Source of the DNA: Paeniglutamicibacter sulfureus | GTDB taxonomy: Bacteria > Actinomycetota > Actinomycetes > Actinomycetales > Micrococcaceae | Assembly: GCF_039535115.1 (NCBI RefSeq) | Contig: NZ_BAAAWO010000001.1 | Location: 310,001 to 374,000 of the forward strand | Length of the DNA stretch: 64,000 bases | Direction: 5' to 3' | In this document: piece after piece, positions 26,848-39,425 of the stretch | Position numbering within the stretch: the stretch's first letter is position 1 | Layout: each line of letters begins with the position of its first letter | Notes under the pieces: generated by a model | Told to the model about the DNA's origin: nothing | Databases searched by the model: none | Seen by the model: only the letters and a program-made list of their open reading frames with translations | Program-made: the position numbers and the translations under genes

Positions 26848-27888
26848 ATGGCGTTTTTCACCGGCCCCATCCCCATCCAGCCCCCCGCACGTTCCGCCGA
26901 GGACAACCAGGTGGTGCGCGTCGTCGCCCTCGGCGGCGGCCACGGTCTCTCCGCCTCGCTGTCGGCGTTGCGCCGGCTCACCACCGACTTGACCGCCGTT
27001 GTCACGGTCGCCGACGACGGGGGCTCCTCCGGGCGCCTGCGCGAGGAACTCGACGTGCTGCCACCCGGGGACCTGCGCATGGCCCTTGCCGCCTTGTGCG
27101 ACGACACCGACTGGGGGAGGACCTGGCGCGATGTCATGCAGCACCGCTTCACCTCCAAGCCGGGCACCAACGCCACGCTGGACCAGCACGCTGTCGGCAA
27201 CCTGCTGATCGTGGCCCTGTGGGAATTGCTCAAGGACCCGGTGGCGGGGCTGCGCTGGGCAGGTGCACTGCTGGGCGCCCGCGGCCAGGTGCTGCCCATG
27301 AGCACCACCCCGCTGACCATCACCGGGGACGTGCTGCAGGAGGATGCCGGCACCGGTCTGGTGCGCAGGCGCATCTCCGGCCAGGCGAACCTGGCCGAGG
27401 CAGGGGAGAGCGCGCTGGTTTCCAATGTGCGCCTGGAACCCGCCGACGCCGCCGCCTGCACCGAGGCGCTTGACGCCATCGAGCTGGCTGACTGGGTCGT
27501 GTTGGGCCCCGGCTCCTGGTACACCTCGGTGCTGCCCCACCTGCTGCTGCCGGAAATGCGCGAAGCGCTGCAACAAACCCCTGCCCGCCGGCTGCTGACC
27601 ATGAACCTCTCCACGACCACAGCCGAGACCGGCGGGATGGATGCGGCGGCGCACCTCGAGGTCATCTCCAGGTACGCTCCACAGCTGCGCCTGGACGCCG
27701 TATTGGCCGACCCGACGACGATTTCCGACCACGAGGCCTTCACCCAGGCCGCCGCCCGGCTAGGTGCCCGCACGTTTTTCGGTAAAGTAGGGGTTGGTGC
27801 CGGACGAGCAGTCCACGACCCCTTGAGACTTGCCGCCGCCTACCACGACGTGTTCACCACGTTCAGCACAGACGAGCCCAGCAGTTAG
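26848..27888 (+). CDS. yvcK: YvcK/CuvA family gluconeogenesis factor
   Basis: A 346-residue protein of the CofD-like/YvcK family, which binds UDP-sugars and links carbon metabolism to cell-wall synthesis and shape (CuvA in mycobacteria). Visible motifs are [14 protein letters not shown] (about 25-38), [16 protein letters not shown] (about 53-68), LDQHAVGNL and [16 protein letters not shown]. Start ATG six bases after the rapZ stop; probably the same transcript. Length is typical. Confidence 0.92.
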   Translation: MAFFTGPIPIQPPARSAEDNQVVRVVALGGGHGLSASLSALRRLTTDLTAVVTVADDGGSSGRLREELDVLPPGDLRMALAALCDDTDWGRTWRDVMQHRFTSKPGTNATLDQHAVGNLLIVALWELLKDPVAGLRWAGALLGARGQVLPMSTTPLTITGDVLQEDAGTGLVRRRISGQANLAEAGESALVSNVRLEPADAAACTEALDAIELADWVVLGPGSWYTSVLPHLLLPEMREALQQTPARRLLTMNLSTTTAETGGMDAAAHLEVISRYAPQLRLDAVLADPTTISDHEAFTQAAARLGARTFFGKVGVGAGRAVHDPLRLAAAYHDVFTTFSTDEPSS

Positions 27889-27898
27889 GAAACAATCC

Positions 27899-28879
27899 AT
27901 GGCACTGACGGCTTCCGTCAAGGACGAGCTGTCCCGGCTTGAGATTCGGAGATCCTCCGAACGCAAGGCTGAGGTATCCACCATGCTGCGATTCTGCGGT
28001 GGACTCCACATCATCTCCGGACGCATCGTCATCGAGGCCGAGGTCGACCTCGCCTCCACCGCCCGGCGGCTTCGTGCCGCCATCGCCGAAGTCTACGGAC
28101 ACACCTCTGAAATCATCGTCGTCTCCGGCGGCGGCCTGCGCCGCGGCAACCGCTACGTGGTCAGGGTCGTCCGCGACGGCGAGTCCCTGGCGCGCCAGAC
28201 CGGCCTGCTCGACGGGCGCGGCCGCCCCGTGCGCGGATTGCCCTCGGTCATCGTCAACGGTTCCACCGCCGACGCCGAGGCCGTGTGGCGCGGAGCGTTC
28301 CTCTCCCACGGCTCGCTGACCGAACCCGGGCGGTCCTCCGCACTGGAAATCACCTGCCCCGGCCCCGAATCGGCGCTCGCTCTGGTCGGTGCCGCGCGGC
28401 GCCTGGGCCTGGTGGCCAAGGCGCGCGAGGTCCGCGGCGTTGACCGCGTGGTCATCCGCGACGGCGAGGCCATTGCGCAGCTGCTCACCCGCATGGGCGC
28501 CCACGATGCGTTGATGGTCTGGGAGGAGCGCCGCATGCGCAAGGAAGTCCGTGCCACGGCCAACCGGCTGGCCAACTTCGACGACGCCAACCTGCGCCGC
28601 TCGGCCCAGGCGGCCGTTGCCGCCGGTGCCAGGGTCGACCGCGCGCTGGAAATCCTCGGCGAGGAAGTCCCCGAGCACCTCAAGTACGCCGGAGCCCTGC
28701 GCGTGGCGCACAAGCAGGCCAGCCTCGACGAGCTTGGCCGCATGGCGGAGCCGCCCATGACCAAGGACGCGATCGCCGGGCGGATTCGCCGGCTCTTGGC
28801 CATGGCCGACAAAAGAGCTTCCGAGTTGGGAATACCCGGCACCGAGGCGAGCGTTCCCTTGGATATGCTGGAGCACTGA
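27899..28879 (+). CDS. whiA: Sporulation/cell division regulator WhiA
   Basis: A 326-residue DNA-binding regulator with an N-terminal LAGLIDADG-like region ([42 protein letters not shown]) and a C-terminal helix-turn-helix ([39 protein letters not shown]). WhiA acts with WhiB in Streptomyces sporulation and affects division in non-sporulating relatives. AGGA eight bases upstream supports the ATG. In many actinobacteria gap follows directly; here a superoxide dismutase gene stands between. Confidence 0.95.
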   Translation: MALTASVKDELSRLEIRRSSERKAEVSTMLRFCGGLHIISGRIVIEAEVDLASTARRLRAAIAEVYGHTSEIIVVSGGGLRRGNRYVVRVVRDGESLARQTGLLDGRGRPVRGLPSVIVNGSTADAEAVWRGAFLSHGSLTEPGRSSALEITCPGPESALALVGAARRLGLVAKAREVRGVDRVVIRDGEAIAQLLTRMGAHDALMVWEERRMRKEVRATANRLANFDDANLRRSAQAAVAAGARVDRALEILGEEVPEHLKYAGALRVAHKQASLDELGRMAEPPMTKDAIAGRIRRLLAMADKRASELGIPGTEASVPLDMLEH

Positions 28880-28960
28880 AACCACGAGTTTTCCGCCAGC
28901 TGCGCGGAGATGCAGTAACGAAGAAGAGTGCGCCCGCGTCCCGCTGGGTGCCGAAGAGAA

Positions 28961-29602
28961 TGAGGAGTCATTTTGGCTATTTATACCTTGCCTGAGCTGC
29001 AGTACGATTACGCGGCCTTGGAGCCGAACATTTCGGCGCGGATCATGGAGCTGCACCACTCGAAGCACCATGCTGCCTATGTGGCCGGTGCGAACACGGC
29101 GTTGGAGCAGCTGGCCGAGGCGCGGGAGAAGGGCGAGTTCGGGAACGTTCCGAAGTTGTCCAAGGACCTGGCGTTCCACTTGGGTGGTCACACGAACCAC
29201 TCGATCTTCTGGAACAACCTTTCCCCGGAGGGCGGGGACAAGCCCGAGGGCGAGTTGGCTGCGGCGATTGACGACGCGTTTGGTTCCTTTGACGCTTTCC
29301 GTGCGCACTTCACGGCCGCGGCGATGAGCCTGCAGGGTTCGGGTTGGGCGTTGCTGGGCTTTGAGGGCCTGGGTGGCCAGTTGGTCATCGAGCAGTTGTA
29401 TGACCAGCAGGGCAACGTGCCGGTGGCGACGACTCCGTTGTTGATGTTGGACATGTGGGAGCACGCGTTCTACCTGGATTACGTGAATGTGAAGGCCGAT
29501 TATGTGAAGGCTTTCTGGAACATCGTGAACTGGGCCGATGTTTCGGCCCGCTTCGAGGCGGCGCGTGCCGGTGCCCCGAAGCTTGTCGTCCCCGGCAAGT
29601 AA
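28961..29602 (+). repeat. Direct repeat copy 1: RBS plus superoxide dismutase gene
   Basis: 642 bp match 59000-59641 in the same orientation with a single difference (T at 29503, C at 59542, silent in an Asp-Tyr-Val codon run). Identity starts 12 bases before the TTG start and ends with the TAA; the flanks on both sides are unrelated. Confidence 0.97.
28973..29602 (+). CDS. sodA: Superoxide dismutase, Mn/Fe family, copy 1
   Basis: A 209-residue cytosolic enzyme converting superoxide to O2 and H2O2. Metal ligands are His28 (MELHHSKHH), His76 ([10 protein letters not shown]), Asp161 and His165 ([11 protein letters not shown]); the GGHTNH and GSGWALL patterns favour manganese. The TTG start follows GAGGAG. 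Leucine is mostly TTG and CTG with no CTC, unlike the flanking whiA and gap genes, which suggests the gene entered from elsewhere or has a special history. The encoded protein is identical to copy 2 at 59012. No clear promoter is seen in the 93 bp after whiA. Confidence 0.96.
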   Translation: MAIYTLPELQYDYAALEPNISARIMELHHSKHHAAYVAGANTALEQLAEAREKGEFGNVPKLSKDLAFHLGGHTNHSIFWNNLSPEGGDKPEGELAAAIDDAFGSFDAFRAHFTAAAMSLQGSGWALLGFEGLGGQLVIEQLYDQQGNVPVATTPLLMLDMWEHAFYLDYVNVKADYVKAFWNIVNWADVSARFEAARAGAPKLVVPGK

Positions 29603-29652
29603 TCCGAGGACTTGGAGACGTAAGCCTCCTCACATTTATCGCCTCTATGGCG

Positions 29653-30857
<1,205 letters not shown>

Positions 30858-30873
30858 TCCCGGACTCTTCCGA

Positions 30874-30879
30874 TAGCCT
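30874..30879 (+). promoter_or_regulatory. -10 box (TAGCCT) of pgk
   Basis: TAGCCT is followed by AGTCAA and the ATG, spacing six; 17 bases after the gap stop. Confidence 0.5.
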
Positions 30880-30885
30880 AGTCAA

Positions 30886-32118
30886 ATGACTTCCCACACT
30901 CTCGACGAATTGATCGCCGATGGTGTCCTTGGGCGGCGCGTTCTGGTCCGCAGTGACCTGAACGTGCCGCTCGATGGCCTCACCGTCACCGACGATGGGC
31001 GTATTCGCGCCTCCATACCCGTGGTGCAGAAGCTGGCCGAGGCCGGCGCACGCGTCATTGTCATGGCTCACCTGGGTCGCCCCAAGGGCGAACCCGACCC
31101 CCAGTACTCCATTGCCCCGGCGTCCACCCGGCTCGCCGAGCTCTCCGGGCTCGACGTGCGCACGGCCACCGACGTCGTGGGCCCCTCGGCCCGCCAACTG
31201 GCCGGGGAACTGACCGACGGCGCCGTCCTGGTCCTGGAAAATGTGCGCTTCGATGCGCGCGAGACCTCTAAAGAAGCCTCGGCACGCGCCGAATTCGCGG
31301 CGGAGCTCGCCGCGCTGACCGGCGAAGACGGCGCGTACATCAACGACGCCTTCGGTGCTGTGCACCGCAAGCACGCCTCGGTCTTCGACATCGCCGCACT
31401 GCTGCCGGCCTACCAGGGCGACCTGGTGGCCACCGAGGTGAAGGTGCTCAAGACCCTCACCGAGGCTCCCAAGCGCCCCTACGTGGTCGTGCTGGGCGGG
31501 TCCAAGGTCTCGGACAAGCTTGCCGTCATCGACAACCTGCTGGGCCGCGCCGACCACCTTCTGATCGGCGGCGGCATGGCCTTCACCTTCCTCAAGGCCC
31601 AGGGCCACGAGGTCGGCGGGTCCCTGTTGGAGGAAGACCAGCTCGAGACCTGCCGCGGCTACCTCAAGCGCGCCAAGGAACTGGGCTGCGACATCGTGCT
31701 GCCCACCGACGTGGTCGTGGCCTCCAAGTTCGGGGCAGATGCCGAGCACGAGGTGCTGGCCGCGGACAACATCACCGGCGGTGCCTTCGGCGCCACCGGC
31801 CTGGGCCTGGACATCGGTCCGGATTCCGGGGAGAAGTTCGCCAGCTACATCCGCAGTGCCAACACGGTGTTCTGGAACGGCCCGATGGGGGTCTTCGAGA
31901 TCCCGGCGTTCGCCAACGGCACCCGTGCCGTTGCCGGTGCGCTGTCCGACTCGGAGGCATTCAGCGTCGTCGGCGGCGGCGACTCCGCCGCGGCCGTGCG
32001 CACGCTGGGTTTCCACGACGACGACTTCGGACACATTTCCACCGGCGGCGGTGCCTCCCTCGAGTACCTCGAGGGCAAGGAACTGCCCGGCCTGACTGCC
32101 TTGGAGGCGCGTAAGTGA
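30886..32118 (+). CDS. pgk: Phosphoglycerate kinase
   Basis: A 410-residue monomeric kinase forming ATP from 1,3-bisphosphoglycerate. Conserved segments RSDLNVPL (about 22-29), [34 protein letters not shown] and GGGDSAAAV are all present, covering both substrate lobes and the nucleotide site. The TGA stop overlaps the GTG start of tpiA, indicating translational coupling. Confidence 0.97.
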   Translation: MTSHTLDELIADGVLGRRVLVRSDLNVPLDGLTVTDDGRIRASIPVVQKLAEAGARVIVMAHLGRPKGEPDPQYSIAPASTRLAELSGLDVRTATDVVGPSARQLAGELTDGAVLVLENVRFDARETSKEASARAEFAAELAALTGEDGAYINDAFGAVHRKHASVFDIAALLPAYQGDLVATEVKVLKTLTEAPKRPYVVVLGGSKVSDKLAVIDNLLGRADHLLIGGGMAFTFLKAQGHEVGGSLLEEDQLETCRGYLKRAKELGCDIVLPTDVVVASKFGADAEHEVLAADNITGGAFGATGLGLDIGPDSGEKFASYIRSANTVFWNGPMGVFEIPAFANGTRAVAGALSDSEAFSVVGGGDSAAAVRTLGFHDDDFGHISTGGGASLEYLEGKELPGLTALEARK

Positions 32119-32930
32119 CCACATCCACGAATGGAAAATTCGACCGGAAGCCGCTGATTGCCGGCAACTGGAAGATGAACATGGACCACGTCCAAGGCAT
32201 CACGCTTTTGCAGAAGCTGGCTTGGACCCTTGCCGACGCCGAGCACGACTTCGAGCGGGTCGAGGTGGCGGTCTTCCCGCCGTTCACCGACCTGCGCGGC
32301 GTGCAGACTCTGACCATGGGTGACAACCTGCCGGTGCGCTACGGCGCCCAGGACCTCTCGGCGCAGGACTCCGGTGCCTACACCGGGGAAATCTCCGGGC
32401 AGTTCCTCTCACGGCTCGGTTGCGCCTACGTGCTGGTGGGCCACAGTGAGCGCCGTGCGCTGCACGGGGAGTCCAACGAGCTGCTGGCCACCAAGGTCGC
32501 CGCAGCGTACCGCCACGGGCTGGTCCCGGTATTGTGCGTGGGCGAGGGACTTCAGATCCGCCAGGCCGGCACCCACGTTGAATACACGCTGGAACAGCTG
32601 CGCGGTTCGCTGGCAGGCATCACTGCGGAGCAGGCCGAGACCCTGGTGGTGGCCTACGAACCGGTGTGGGCGATTGGCACCGGCGAGGTGGCGGGACCGG
32701 CCGACGCGCAGGAACTCTGCGCGGCCATCCGCACCGAGCTCGCGCAGCTGTTCGGCGACGAGACGGCCTCCAAGGTCAGGGTCCTTTACGGCGGTTCGGT
32801 GAAGGCGTCGAACGTGGCGCAGATCCTGGCCGAACGCGATGTCGACGGCGTGTTGGTCGGAGGGGCATCCTTGGACGCCGCCGAGTTTGCTAATATTGTT
32901 AGGTTCGAGCACCACCTGGTGACCGACTAA
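32115..32930 (+). CDS. tpiA: Triosephosphate isomerase
   Basis: A 271-residue TIM-barrel enzyme interconverting dihydroxyacetone phosphate and glyceraldehyde 3-phosphate. Substrate-binding Asn-Lys is in AGNWKMN (about 16-22), catalytic His in VLVGHSERR, catalytic Glu in [11 protein letters not shown], and the phosphate loop is LYGGSVK. The GTG start overlaps the pgk stop (GTGA). Full length. Confidence 0.97.
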   Translation: MTTSTNGKFDRKPLIAGNWKMNMDHVQGITLLQKLAWTLADAEHDFERVEVAVFPPFTDLRGVQTLTMGDNLPVRYGAQDLSAQDSGAYTGEISGQFLSRLGCAYVLVGHSERRALHGESNELLATKVAAAYRHGLVPVLCVGEGLQIRQAGTHVEYTLEQLRGSLAGITAEQAETLVVAYEPVWAIGTGEVAGPADAQELCAAIRTELAQLFGDETASKVRVLYGGSVKASNVAQILAERDVDGVLVGGASLDAAEFANIVRFEHHLVTD

Positions 32931-32958
32931 TCGCCACCGAGCTGATTGAAGGGCAATT

Positions 32959-33210
32959 ATGGACGTCATCAAGTTGGTTTTGCAGATTTTGCTGCTCATC
33001 ACGAGCCTGCTGCTTACGCTGCTGATCCTGCTGCACAAGGGTCGCGGCGGAGGCATGTCAGACATGTTCGGCGGTGGCATGACCACCTCGCTGGGTTCTT
33101 CCGGCGTCGCCGAGCGCAACCTCAACCGGGTGACCATCGTCCTGGGCATCATCTGGGCCGTCGTCATCATCGGGCTGGGCCTGGTCATGCGCTTCAGCGT
33201 GGAGTCCTAG
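32959..33210 (+). CDS. secG: Preprotein translocase subunit SecG
   Basis: An 83-residue membrane protein of the SecYEG channel. Two transmembrane helices (about 4-26 and 54-77) flank a glycine-rich loop HKGRGGGMSDMFGGG that is typical of SecG. A GAAGGG site precedes the ATG. Its position after tpiA is conserved across actinobacteria and many firmicutes. Confidence 0.95.
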   Translation: MDVIKLVLQILLLITSLLLTLLILLHKGRGGGMSDMFGGGMTTSLGSSGVAERNLNRVTIVLGIIWAVVIIGLGLVMRFSVES

Positions 33211-33232
33211 CCCCCGGCACCCCAAGCAGCAC

Positions 33233-33280
33233 AAAGCGCGGCCCGCCCTCGTCGAATCGACGAGGGCGGGCCGCGCTTTT
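33233..33280. terminator. Strong bidirectional terminator
   Basis: AAAGCGCGGCCCGCCCTCGT (33233-33252) pairs perfectly with the complementary arm at about 33261-33280, which ends in TTTT. It separates secG from the convergent pgl operon. Confidence 0.9.
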
Positions 33281-33297
33281 GCGTTTGCCGGCTGTTG

Positions 33298-34068
33298 CTA
33301 GACCAGTGCCGCGGCGGCGGCATCCATGAGCCACCAGGTGCCCTGCGTGCCGGCGACCCCCGAGGCAGGGACGCGTTCACGTGTCACGGGAGCCTCGCCG
33401 AGGGCGACCCCTGCGGCCGGCGCCTTGTCGGCGCCCGCCACCACGAGCCACACGGCGCGGGCGGTGTTGATGGCATCAAAGGTCAGCGAGACGCGCAGCG
33501 GCGGCGGCTTGGGCGAATCGTGGACACCGATGACGGAGAGCCCGGTGCGGGTGGCGCCCTCGTGGTCGGGGAAGAGCGACGCGACGTGCGAATCCGGGCC
33601 CATGCCCAGCATCAGCACGTCGAAGACGGGAAGCGCGCCCGCGGTGCCCTCGGTGGCGGCTTCCTCGGCCAGCAGCTGCGCGTAGGCCCCGGCGGCGAGT
33701 TCGGGGGTGGCGAAGTCGTCGGGGGAGCCCATCGGGTGCACCCGGCCGCGGTCCAGCCCGTGGCCGTCGAGCACGCCCAGGAGCACCTCGGCCTGCACCG
33801 CGTTGCGGTCGGGGGAACCGGATTCGACGAAGCGCTCGTCGCCCCAGTAGATGTTCACCCGCGACCAGTCCACCGCGCCGAGGGCAGGGGAGGCGGCCAC
33901 CTGTTCCAGGGACTTGATGCCCAGGGTGCCGCCGGTGAGCACGATGCTCGCCTCGCCGCGTGCGGCCTGCGCGTCGAGGATCGCGGTGACGAGCCGGGCC
34001 GCGACGGCCGCCGCGGTGGCTGGCAGGTCGGGATGGATGACGACGTGTCGCCTAGCGTTCACTGGCAC
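33298..34068 (-). CDS. pgl: 6-phosphogluconolactonase
   Basis: A 256-residue DevB-type lactonase, second step of the oxidative pentose phosphate pathway. Motifs are LTGGTLGIKSL (about 44-54), VNIYWGDERFV (about 71-81) and LMLGMGPDSHVASLFPDH (about 152-169). It is the last gene of the tkt-tal-pgi-zwf-opcA-pgl operon. The GTG at 34068 is chosen because GAGGAG lies five bases upstream; a second GTG at 34062 is possible. It overlaps the end of opcA by 17 bases. Confidence 0.93.
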   Translation of the reverse strand: MPVNARRHVVIHPDLPATAAAVAARLVTAILDAQAARGEASIVLTGGTLGIKSLEQVAASPALGAVDWSRVNIYWGDERFVESGSPDRNAVQAEVLLGVLDGHGLDRGRVHPMGSPDDFATPELAAGAYAQLLAEEAATEGTAGALPVFDVLMLGMGPDSHVASLFPDHEGATRTGLSVIGVHDSPKPPPLRVSLTFDAINTARAVWLVVAGADKAPAAGVALGEAPVTRERVPASGVAGTQGTWWLMDAAAAALV

Positions 34069-34989
34069 GGATGCTCCTCAGGTTGGTGCGCTTCAGGCCC
34101 TCGCGCACGACCTCGCCGAATACCTCGTCCGGGTCCAGGCGACGCATTTCCTCGGCCAGGCAGTCTGCCACGGGGCGCTGCGGCAAGGAAATCAGCTGGG
34201 CCTTCTGGCCCGGCTGGTACAACTCGGCCACGTCCCCCGGAGGACGGGTCAACTCGACGTCCCCGGAGGGCAGGGAAAAGCGCACGGAGCGGACACCGGT
34301 GCCCTCGGGGGAGGAAGCGAGGGTCACCGGGATCTTCAGGCACAGCCGCAGCCAGGCCGCGAGCAGCACGGTGGAGGGGGAATCCACGGCACCGGTGACG
34401 GTCGCCGCGGTCACCTGCGCCGGGTCCAGCTGGTCGAAGACCGAGGCCAGCTGGGCGCGCCAGAGCGTCAGCCGGGTCCAGGCCAGGTCGGTGTCGCCTG
34501 CTCGGTAGGATTCGGCGAGCGAGAAGAGCGCGGCCCGTGGATCCGTCTCGGCGCCGGAATCGGTGATGCGGCGGTGCGCGATCTTTCCCAGCGGGCTGCC
34601 GGCGGCGTCCTTCGGCACCCCGTGCGGCCACCAGGCCACGATCGGGGCGTCGGGCAGCAGCAGCCCGGAGACCAGGGACTCGTCCACGTGCGCGTCGGGC
34701 CCGAAGGTGTGCAGCACGATGACCTCGGCGGCGCCGGCGTCCCCGCCCAGGCGGATCTGGGCGTCCAGCCGGGTCCTGCCGTCGGCAGCGCCCTGGACCA
34801 CCACCACGATGCGGCAGGGGTGTTCGCGGCTGGCCAGGGAGGCAGCTGCAATGGCGTCTTCCTCGTACCCGGCACTGGTGATCACCAACAGGGTCAGCAC
34901 GCGGGAGAGCGCTGAGGATCCCCCGGCCCGGCGCATGGTGACCAGTTCCTTGGAGATCTTCGAGGTCGTGGTGTCTTGCATCTGCACTA

Positions 34990-34993
<4 letters not shown>
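34052..34993 (-). CDS. opcA: Glucose-6-phosphate dehydrogenase assembly protein OpcA
   Basis: A 313-residue actinobacterial/cyanobacterial protein that supports assembly or redox control of glucose-6-phosphate dehydrogenase. The N-terminus MIVQMQDTTTSKISKELV and the central PDAPIVAWWPHGVP segment are characteristic. The ATG at 34993 overlaps the zwf stop as ATGA and matches the usual MIV start; an ATG 12 bases upstream lies too close to a GGAAGG site. Co-expression with zwf fits its role. Confidence 0.92.
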
Positions 34994-36549
<1,556 letters not shown>

Positions 36550-36599
36550 CAAGATCGGGACCTTCGGATGTTGGGAGGGGGGAACTTAAACAGGGGGTG

Positions 36600-36634
36600 C
36601 GCACACCGGGTGCGGGGGATGCACCCGGTGTGCG
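36600..36634. terminator. Hairpin between pgi and zwf
   Basis: CGCACACCGGGTGC and GCACCCGGTGTGCG form a perfect 14-bp stem around GGGGGAT. There is no T run in the direction of the operon, so it may only attenuate, or protect the upstream mRNA. Confidence 0.5.
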
Positions 36635-36651
36635 GCGGAAGGAACGGAGGA

Positions 36652-38283
36652 TCAGGCCTGGGCCATCTCCCGCGCCAGCTTGTCCAATTGCCGGATGCCG
36701 GCTTCCTTGTCCGTCAGGTGCAGGCGCAGCACCGGGCGACCCAGGTCGGCCAGTACCTGCGCATCGCCGCTGGCCTGGGCGGCAATCAGCTCGCCGAAGG
36801 TGAAGGCCCGCTCGGGAATGGACAGGTCCATCGAGGACTCCGCGGTGAGCTGAAGGTAGGCGCCCACGCGCGGTCCGCCCTTGTGGAACTGTCCGGTGGA
36901 GTGCAGGAAGCGCGGCCCCCAGCCGAAGGTCACCGGGCGGTTGGCGGCGGCGGCAAGCAACGGACGGATGTTTTCCAGCTCGATGTCCGACCGGCGGTCC
37001 AGGTAGGCGTGGATGCCGAGGTAGCCGTTGGACGGCATCGCGGCAACCAGGGCCGCCAGGGCGCCGGCGAGCGAATCGACGCCATCGAGCAAGCCCGCGG
37101 AAGCACGGACCTCGATGGCGCCGTCGGTGAACGCGGCCGGAACGGATTCCGGGGTTCCTTCCAACAGCGAGCGGGCGGCAACCTTGGCTGCCTCCACGTC
37201 GGGCTGGTCGAACGGGTCGATGCCCAGCAGGTGCCCGGCCACGGCGGTCGCGTACTCCCACAGCAGCATCTGCGCGCCCAAGGCGCCGGAGAGCGCGACC
37301 GAGGCGGCCTCGGCGTCGATGTCCTCGTCGGTGAGCAGGCCGGTGTCGGCGACCAGGCGGATCTGCAGGAAGTCGGCAGCCGCGCTGATCGTTTCCGGTG
37401 CCCGGTCCTCCACGACAACCGGCAGCATGCCGGTCTGCTCCTTGCCGGTGGATTCTGAGATGAGCTGTTCCGCCCAGTCGGCGAAACCTGCCAGTCCCGA
37501 GCCCTCGTCGGCGAAGATGAGCTTGTCGCGCAGGGGGCTCGTGCCGGCCATTGCGGCGCCCAGGGCCAGGGCGATGTTGTCCTCGTCGTCCTCGGCCAGG
37601 AACTCGGCCGCGGCCGCGGCCTCGTCCAGGAAGGCCTCGATGTCGACGCCCGCCAGGCCGGCGGGAACCAGCCCGAAGGCGGTCAGCGCCGAGTAGCGCC
37701 CGCCCACGGACGGGTCGGCGTTGAACACCGCGCGGTAGCCCGCCTTGCGGCTTGCCTCGTCCATCGGCGAGCCCGGGTCGGTGACCACGATGATGCGCGA
37801 GGCGGCATCGAGGCCGGCGTCGTTGAACGCCTGCTCGAAGACCCGGCGCTGCGAGTCGGTCTCCACCGTGGAGCCGGACTTGGAGGCAACCACCAGGGCG
37901 GTGGTGGCCAGGCGGTCGGCGAGGATGCCGGCGACCATTTCCGGGTCGGTGGAGTCGCAGACGACCAGCTCGACGTCGTTGGTCGCGCAAATGACCTCGG
38001 GCGCCAGGGAGGATCCGCCCATGCCGGCAAGCACGATGCGGTTCACCCCTTCGGCGCGCAGCTCGTCGCGCAGTGCCAGGATGCCGGGTACCAGGGCGCG
38101 GGAGTTTTCCGGCGCGTCGACCCAGCCCAGGCGGACGGAGGCCTCGGCGCGGGCCGACTCGACCCACACCGTGGCGTCCTTGGCGGCGATGCGGCTGGCG
38201 ACCTTCTCGGCCACCAGCGACGGCACATGGGCCTCGATGGCCGCCTGCGCGGCCCCCGTGGCTATGAACCCCAGGGAACTCAT
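36652..38283 (-). CDS. pgi: Glucose-6-phosphate isomerase
   Basis: A 543-residue SIS-fold isomerase linking glucose 6-phosphate and fructose 6-phosphate. Sugar-phosphate motifs [11 protein letters not shown] (about 88-98) and [10 protein letters not shown] (about 132-141) are present, and [16 protein letters not shown] near the C-terminus carries catalytic residues. The sequence is the divergent type found in tal-pgi gene pairs rather than the classical E. coli form. The ATG overlaps the tal stop (ATGA). The position inside the pentose phosphate operon suggests cycling of hexose phosphates. Confidence 0.92.
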   Translation of the reverse strand: MSSLGFIATGAAQAAIEAHVPSLVAEKVASRIAAKDATVWVESARAEASVRLGWVDAPENSRALVPGILALRDELRAEGVNRIVLAGMGGSSLAPEVICATNDVELVVCDSTDPEMVAGILADRLATTALVVASKSGSTVETDSQRRVFEQAFNDAGLDAASRIIVVTDPGSPMDEASRKAGYRAVFNADPSVGGRYSALTAFGLVPAGLAGVDIEAFLDEAAAAAEFLAEDDEDNIALALGAAMAGTSPLRDKLIFADEGSGLAGFADWAEQLISESTGKEQTGMLPVVVEDRAPETISAAADFLQIRLVADTGLLTDEDIDAEAASVALSGALGAQMLLWEYATAVAGHLLGIDPFDQPDVEAAKVAARSLLEGTPESVPAAFTDGAIEVRASAGLLDGVDSLAGALAALVAAMPSNGYLGIHAYLDRRSDIELENIRPLLAAAANRPVTFGWGPRFLHSTGQFHKGGPRVGAYLQLTAESSMDLSIPERAFTFGELIAAQASGDAQVLADLGRPVLRLHLTDKEAGIRQLDKLAREMAQA

Positions 38284-39395
38284 TTCACGTTCGCGTTCTT
38301 GAGCGAGGCATCGAGGTCGGTCAGCAGTTCGTTCCAGGCGGCCTCGAACTTCTGAAGGCCCTCGACCTCGAGCTTGGCCACGACGTCGTTGTAGCTCACG
38401 CCCAGGGCCGCCAGCGCGTCAAGCACCGCGTTGGCCTCGGCGTAGCTGCCGGACACAGTGTTCCCGCTGATTTCTGCGTGGTCGGCGGTGGCCTCGAGGG
38501 TCTTTTCCGGCATGGTGTTGACGGTGTTCGGGGCGCACAGCTCGGTGACGTAGAGGGTGTCCGGCAGGGCCGGGTCCTTCACGCCGGTGGAGGCCCACAG
38601 CGGGCGCTGGGCGTTGGCGCCGGCCGCGGCCAGGACGTTCCAGCGCTCGGAGGTGAAGGTCTCCTCGTAGACCTGGTAGGCCAGGCGGGCGTTGGCGACG
38701 CCGGCCTTGCCGCGCAGGGCCAGGGCTTCGTCGGTGCCGATGGCATTCAGGCGCGCATCGATCTCGGTGTCCACGCGGGAGACGAAGAAGGAAGCGACCG
38801 AGTGCAGCTTGGACAGGTCATGCCCGTTGGCCTTGGCTGCCTCCAGGCCGATGAGGAAGGCGTTGATGACAGCGCGGTAGCGCTCCAGCGAGAAGATCAG
38901 CGTGACGTTCACGGAGATGCCTGCCGCCAGGGTCTCGGCGATGGCCTCCAGGCCCTCGACGGTTCCCGGGATCTTGACCAGCACGTTCTCGCGGCCGACC
39001 ATCTCGTGCAGGACCTTGGCCTCGGCGATGGTCTCGGCGGTCTTGCGGGCCAGGCGCGGGTCGACCTCGATGGAAACGCGTCCGTCGACGCCGTTGGTGG
39101 CGGCATTGATCGGTGCGAACAGGTCGCAGGCCGCGGCGACGTCGTCGCTGGTGATCTTGAAGACGGCTTCCTCGGCGTCCATGCCGGCTGCCGCCAGCTC
39201 GGCGACCTGCGCCGCGTAGGACTCGCCGTCGGACAGGGCAGCGTGGAAGATCGAGGGGTTGGTGGTGACCCCGACGACGTTCTTTTCCTTGATCAGGGCC
39301 TCGAGCGAACCGGAGGTCAGGCGTTCGCGGGAGAGGTCATCGAGCCAGATCGAGACGCCGGCGTCCGAAAGGGCCTGGGTGTTTGCGTTGCTCAC
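38280..39395 (-). CDS. tal: Transaldolase
   Basis: A 371-residue enzyme transferring a three-carbon unit between sugar phosphates. GVTTNPSIF is at about 42-50, the Schiff-base Lys is in VLVKIPGT (about 138-145), and [10 protein letters not shown] lies in the C-terminal half. This is the longer actinobacterial form. It lies 30 bases after tkt and overlaps pgi by four bases. Confidence 0.95.
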   Translation of the reverse strand: MSNANTQALSDAGVSIWLDDLSRERLTSGSLEALIKEKNVVGVTTNPSIFHAALSDGESYAAQVAELAAAGMDAEEAVFKITSDDVAAACDLFAPINAATNGVDGRVSIEVDPRLARKTAETIAEAKVLHEMVGRENVLVKIPGTVEGLEAIAETLAAGISVNVTLIFSLERYRAVINAFLIGLEAAKANGHDLSKLHSVASFFVSRVDTEIDARLNAIGTDEALALRGKAGVANARLAYQVYEETFTSERWNVLAAAGANAQRPLWASTGVKDPALPDTLYVTELCAPNTVNTMPEKTLEATADHAEISGNTVSGSYAEANAVLDALAALGVSYNDVVAKLEVEGLQKFEAAWNELLTDLDASLKNANVK

Positions 39396-39425
39396 GGTAA
39401 AAATCCTTTGCGTGTTGGGGGGGTG

